Assembly: GCA_001599935.1 (NCBI GenBank)
Contig: BCIJ01000023.1
Span: forward strand, 219,834 to 283,833
Length of the DNA: 64,000 nucleotides
From: Holtermannia corniformis
Taxonomy: Eukaryota > Basidiomycota > Tremellomycetes > Holtermanniales
Direction: 5' to 3'
Below the pieces are notes generated by a model. The model had not been told where the DNA came from. It saw only the letters and a program-made list of their open reading frames with translations, and searched no databases. Numbering within the stretch: the first letter of the stretch is position 1; each line of letters starts with the position of its first letter. The translations under genes and the position numbers were made by a program. Positions 63,715 to 64,000 of this stretch are shown in pieces.

Positions 63715-64000
63715 CTAGTCGATTACAATTACGTCTGCCTCGTCCACTAACGCTTTGACCTCCTCACTTCGCTCTTTCTTGAACTCTCGCCAATCGGTTT
63801 CGTGGATCAATCCTTGTCGAGTCCACGAGCCAAGGCACTGAGTGGCCGTCACGGTCTTGGGCGCGAGACTATGGCGCCGCTGGGAAATGGTAAGACCGGC
63901 CATGGAGAAGGCTCTTTCAGGTGCGACCGAGGTGGCTAGACAGGTGACAGGTTCAGTCGATCATCGTCGCGTGCGTCCATCTACACTCACCGCATGCACT
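63715..64000 (-). CDS. hAT-family transposase, C-terminal part (runs off the window)
   Basis: Reading from the window edge, an intron (GTGAGTG at about 63990 to an acceptor CTGTCTAG at about 63946) is followed by TSVAPERAFSMAGLTISQRR, then HSLAPKTVTATQCLGSWTRQ, ending at a TAG at 63715-63717. The SxAPERxFSxAG, R..L.P and L..W pattern is the hAT dimerisation domain at the transposase C-terminus. The catalytic part lies outside the window, so activity cannot be judged. Confidence 0.85.

Overview
The window is nuclear DNA of a basidiomycete fungus. The genes are compact, GC-rich and split by many short introns (mostly about 40-60 nt) with GTGAGT/GTACGT-type donors and a strong GCTGAC or GCTAAC branch site a few bases before the acceptor AG. 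Recognised fungal genes are INO80, RPN5, cytosolic aspartyl-tRNA synthetase, LYS1-type saccharopine dehydrogenase, a KRE6/SKN1 glucan protein, mS23, a MARVEL-domain protein and a pterin carbinolamine dehydratase. Pucciniomycotina or Ustilaginomycotina would fit, but I cannot name the species. I saw no rRNA, tRNA or CRISPR.

Left accessory region (1-20.2 kb). A minus-strand tandem array of one gene family, about 3.5 kb per copy and multi-exon, carries a degenerate fungal HNH_2-type nuclease domain. Five copies or pieces are visible. A (185-2130) is a pseudogene with its 5' part missing. B (2052-5766) is probably broken and fused to A. E (5805-6425) is a relic. D (7181-15450) is split by a DIRS/Ngaro-like tyrosine-recombinase retrotransposon at 8.1-12.8 kb whose ORFs look intact. 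C (16660-20227) is apparently intact. A 5' fragment of the neighbouring dehydratase gene at 15768-15956 shows that D and C arose by a tandem duplication reaching into that gene.

Core region (20.5-39.7 kb). This holds the dehydratase, an ankyrin-repeat protein, RPN5 facing mS23, MARVEL, and AspRS facing LYS1. Between them, at 29.2-31.4 kb and 33.8-35.0 kb, lie small lineage-specific genes in tandem groups, some with premature stops. RPN5, MARVEL and AspRS each carry one intron of about 0.9-1.4 kb, far longer than the rest.

Small-gene region (40-46.4 kb). Nearly a dozen minus-strand short genes (about 90-160 codons) form at least two tandem paralogous families. They surround one widely conserved cysteine-rich mini-gene with a 17-nt microexon.

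Right region (46.8-64 kb). KRE6-like is followed by INO80, which is bracketed by an inverted pair of paralogous unknown genes (50257-51231 plus, 56849-57824 minus). Then come a poorly resolved acidic-protein gene, more small helical-protein genes, a sparse stretch, and the 3' end of a hAT transposase next to palindrome-rich repeats. A repeat beside it recurs inverted at the very start of the window, so both edges are mobile or repetitive DNA.
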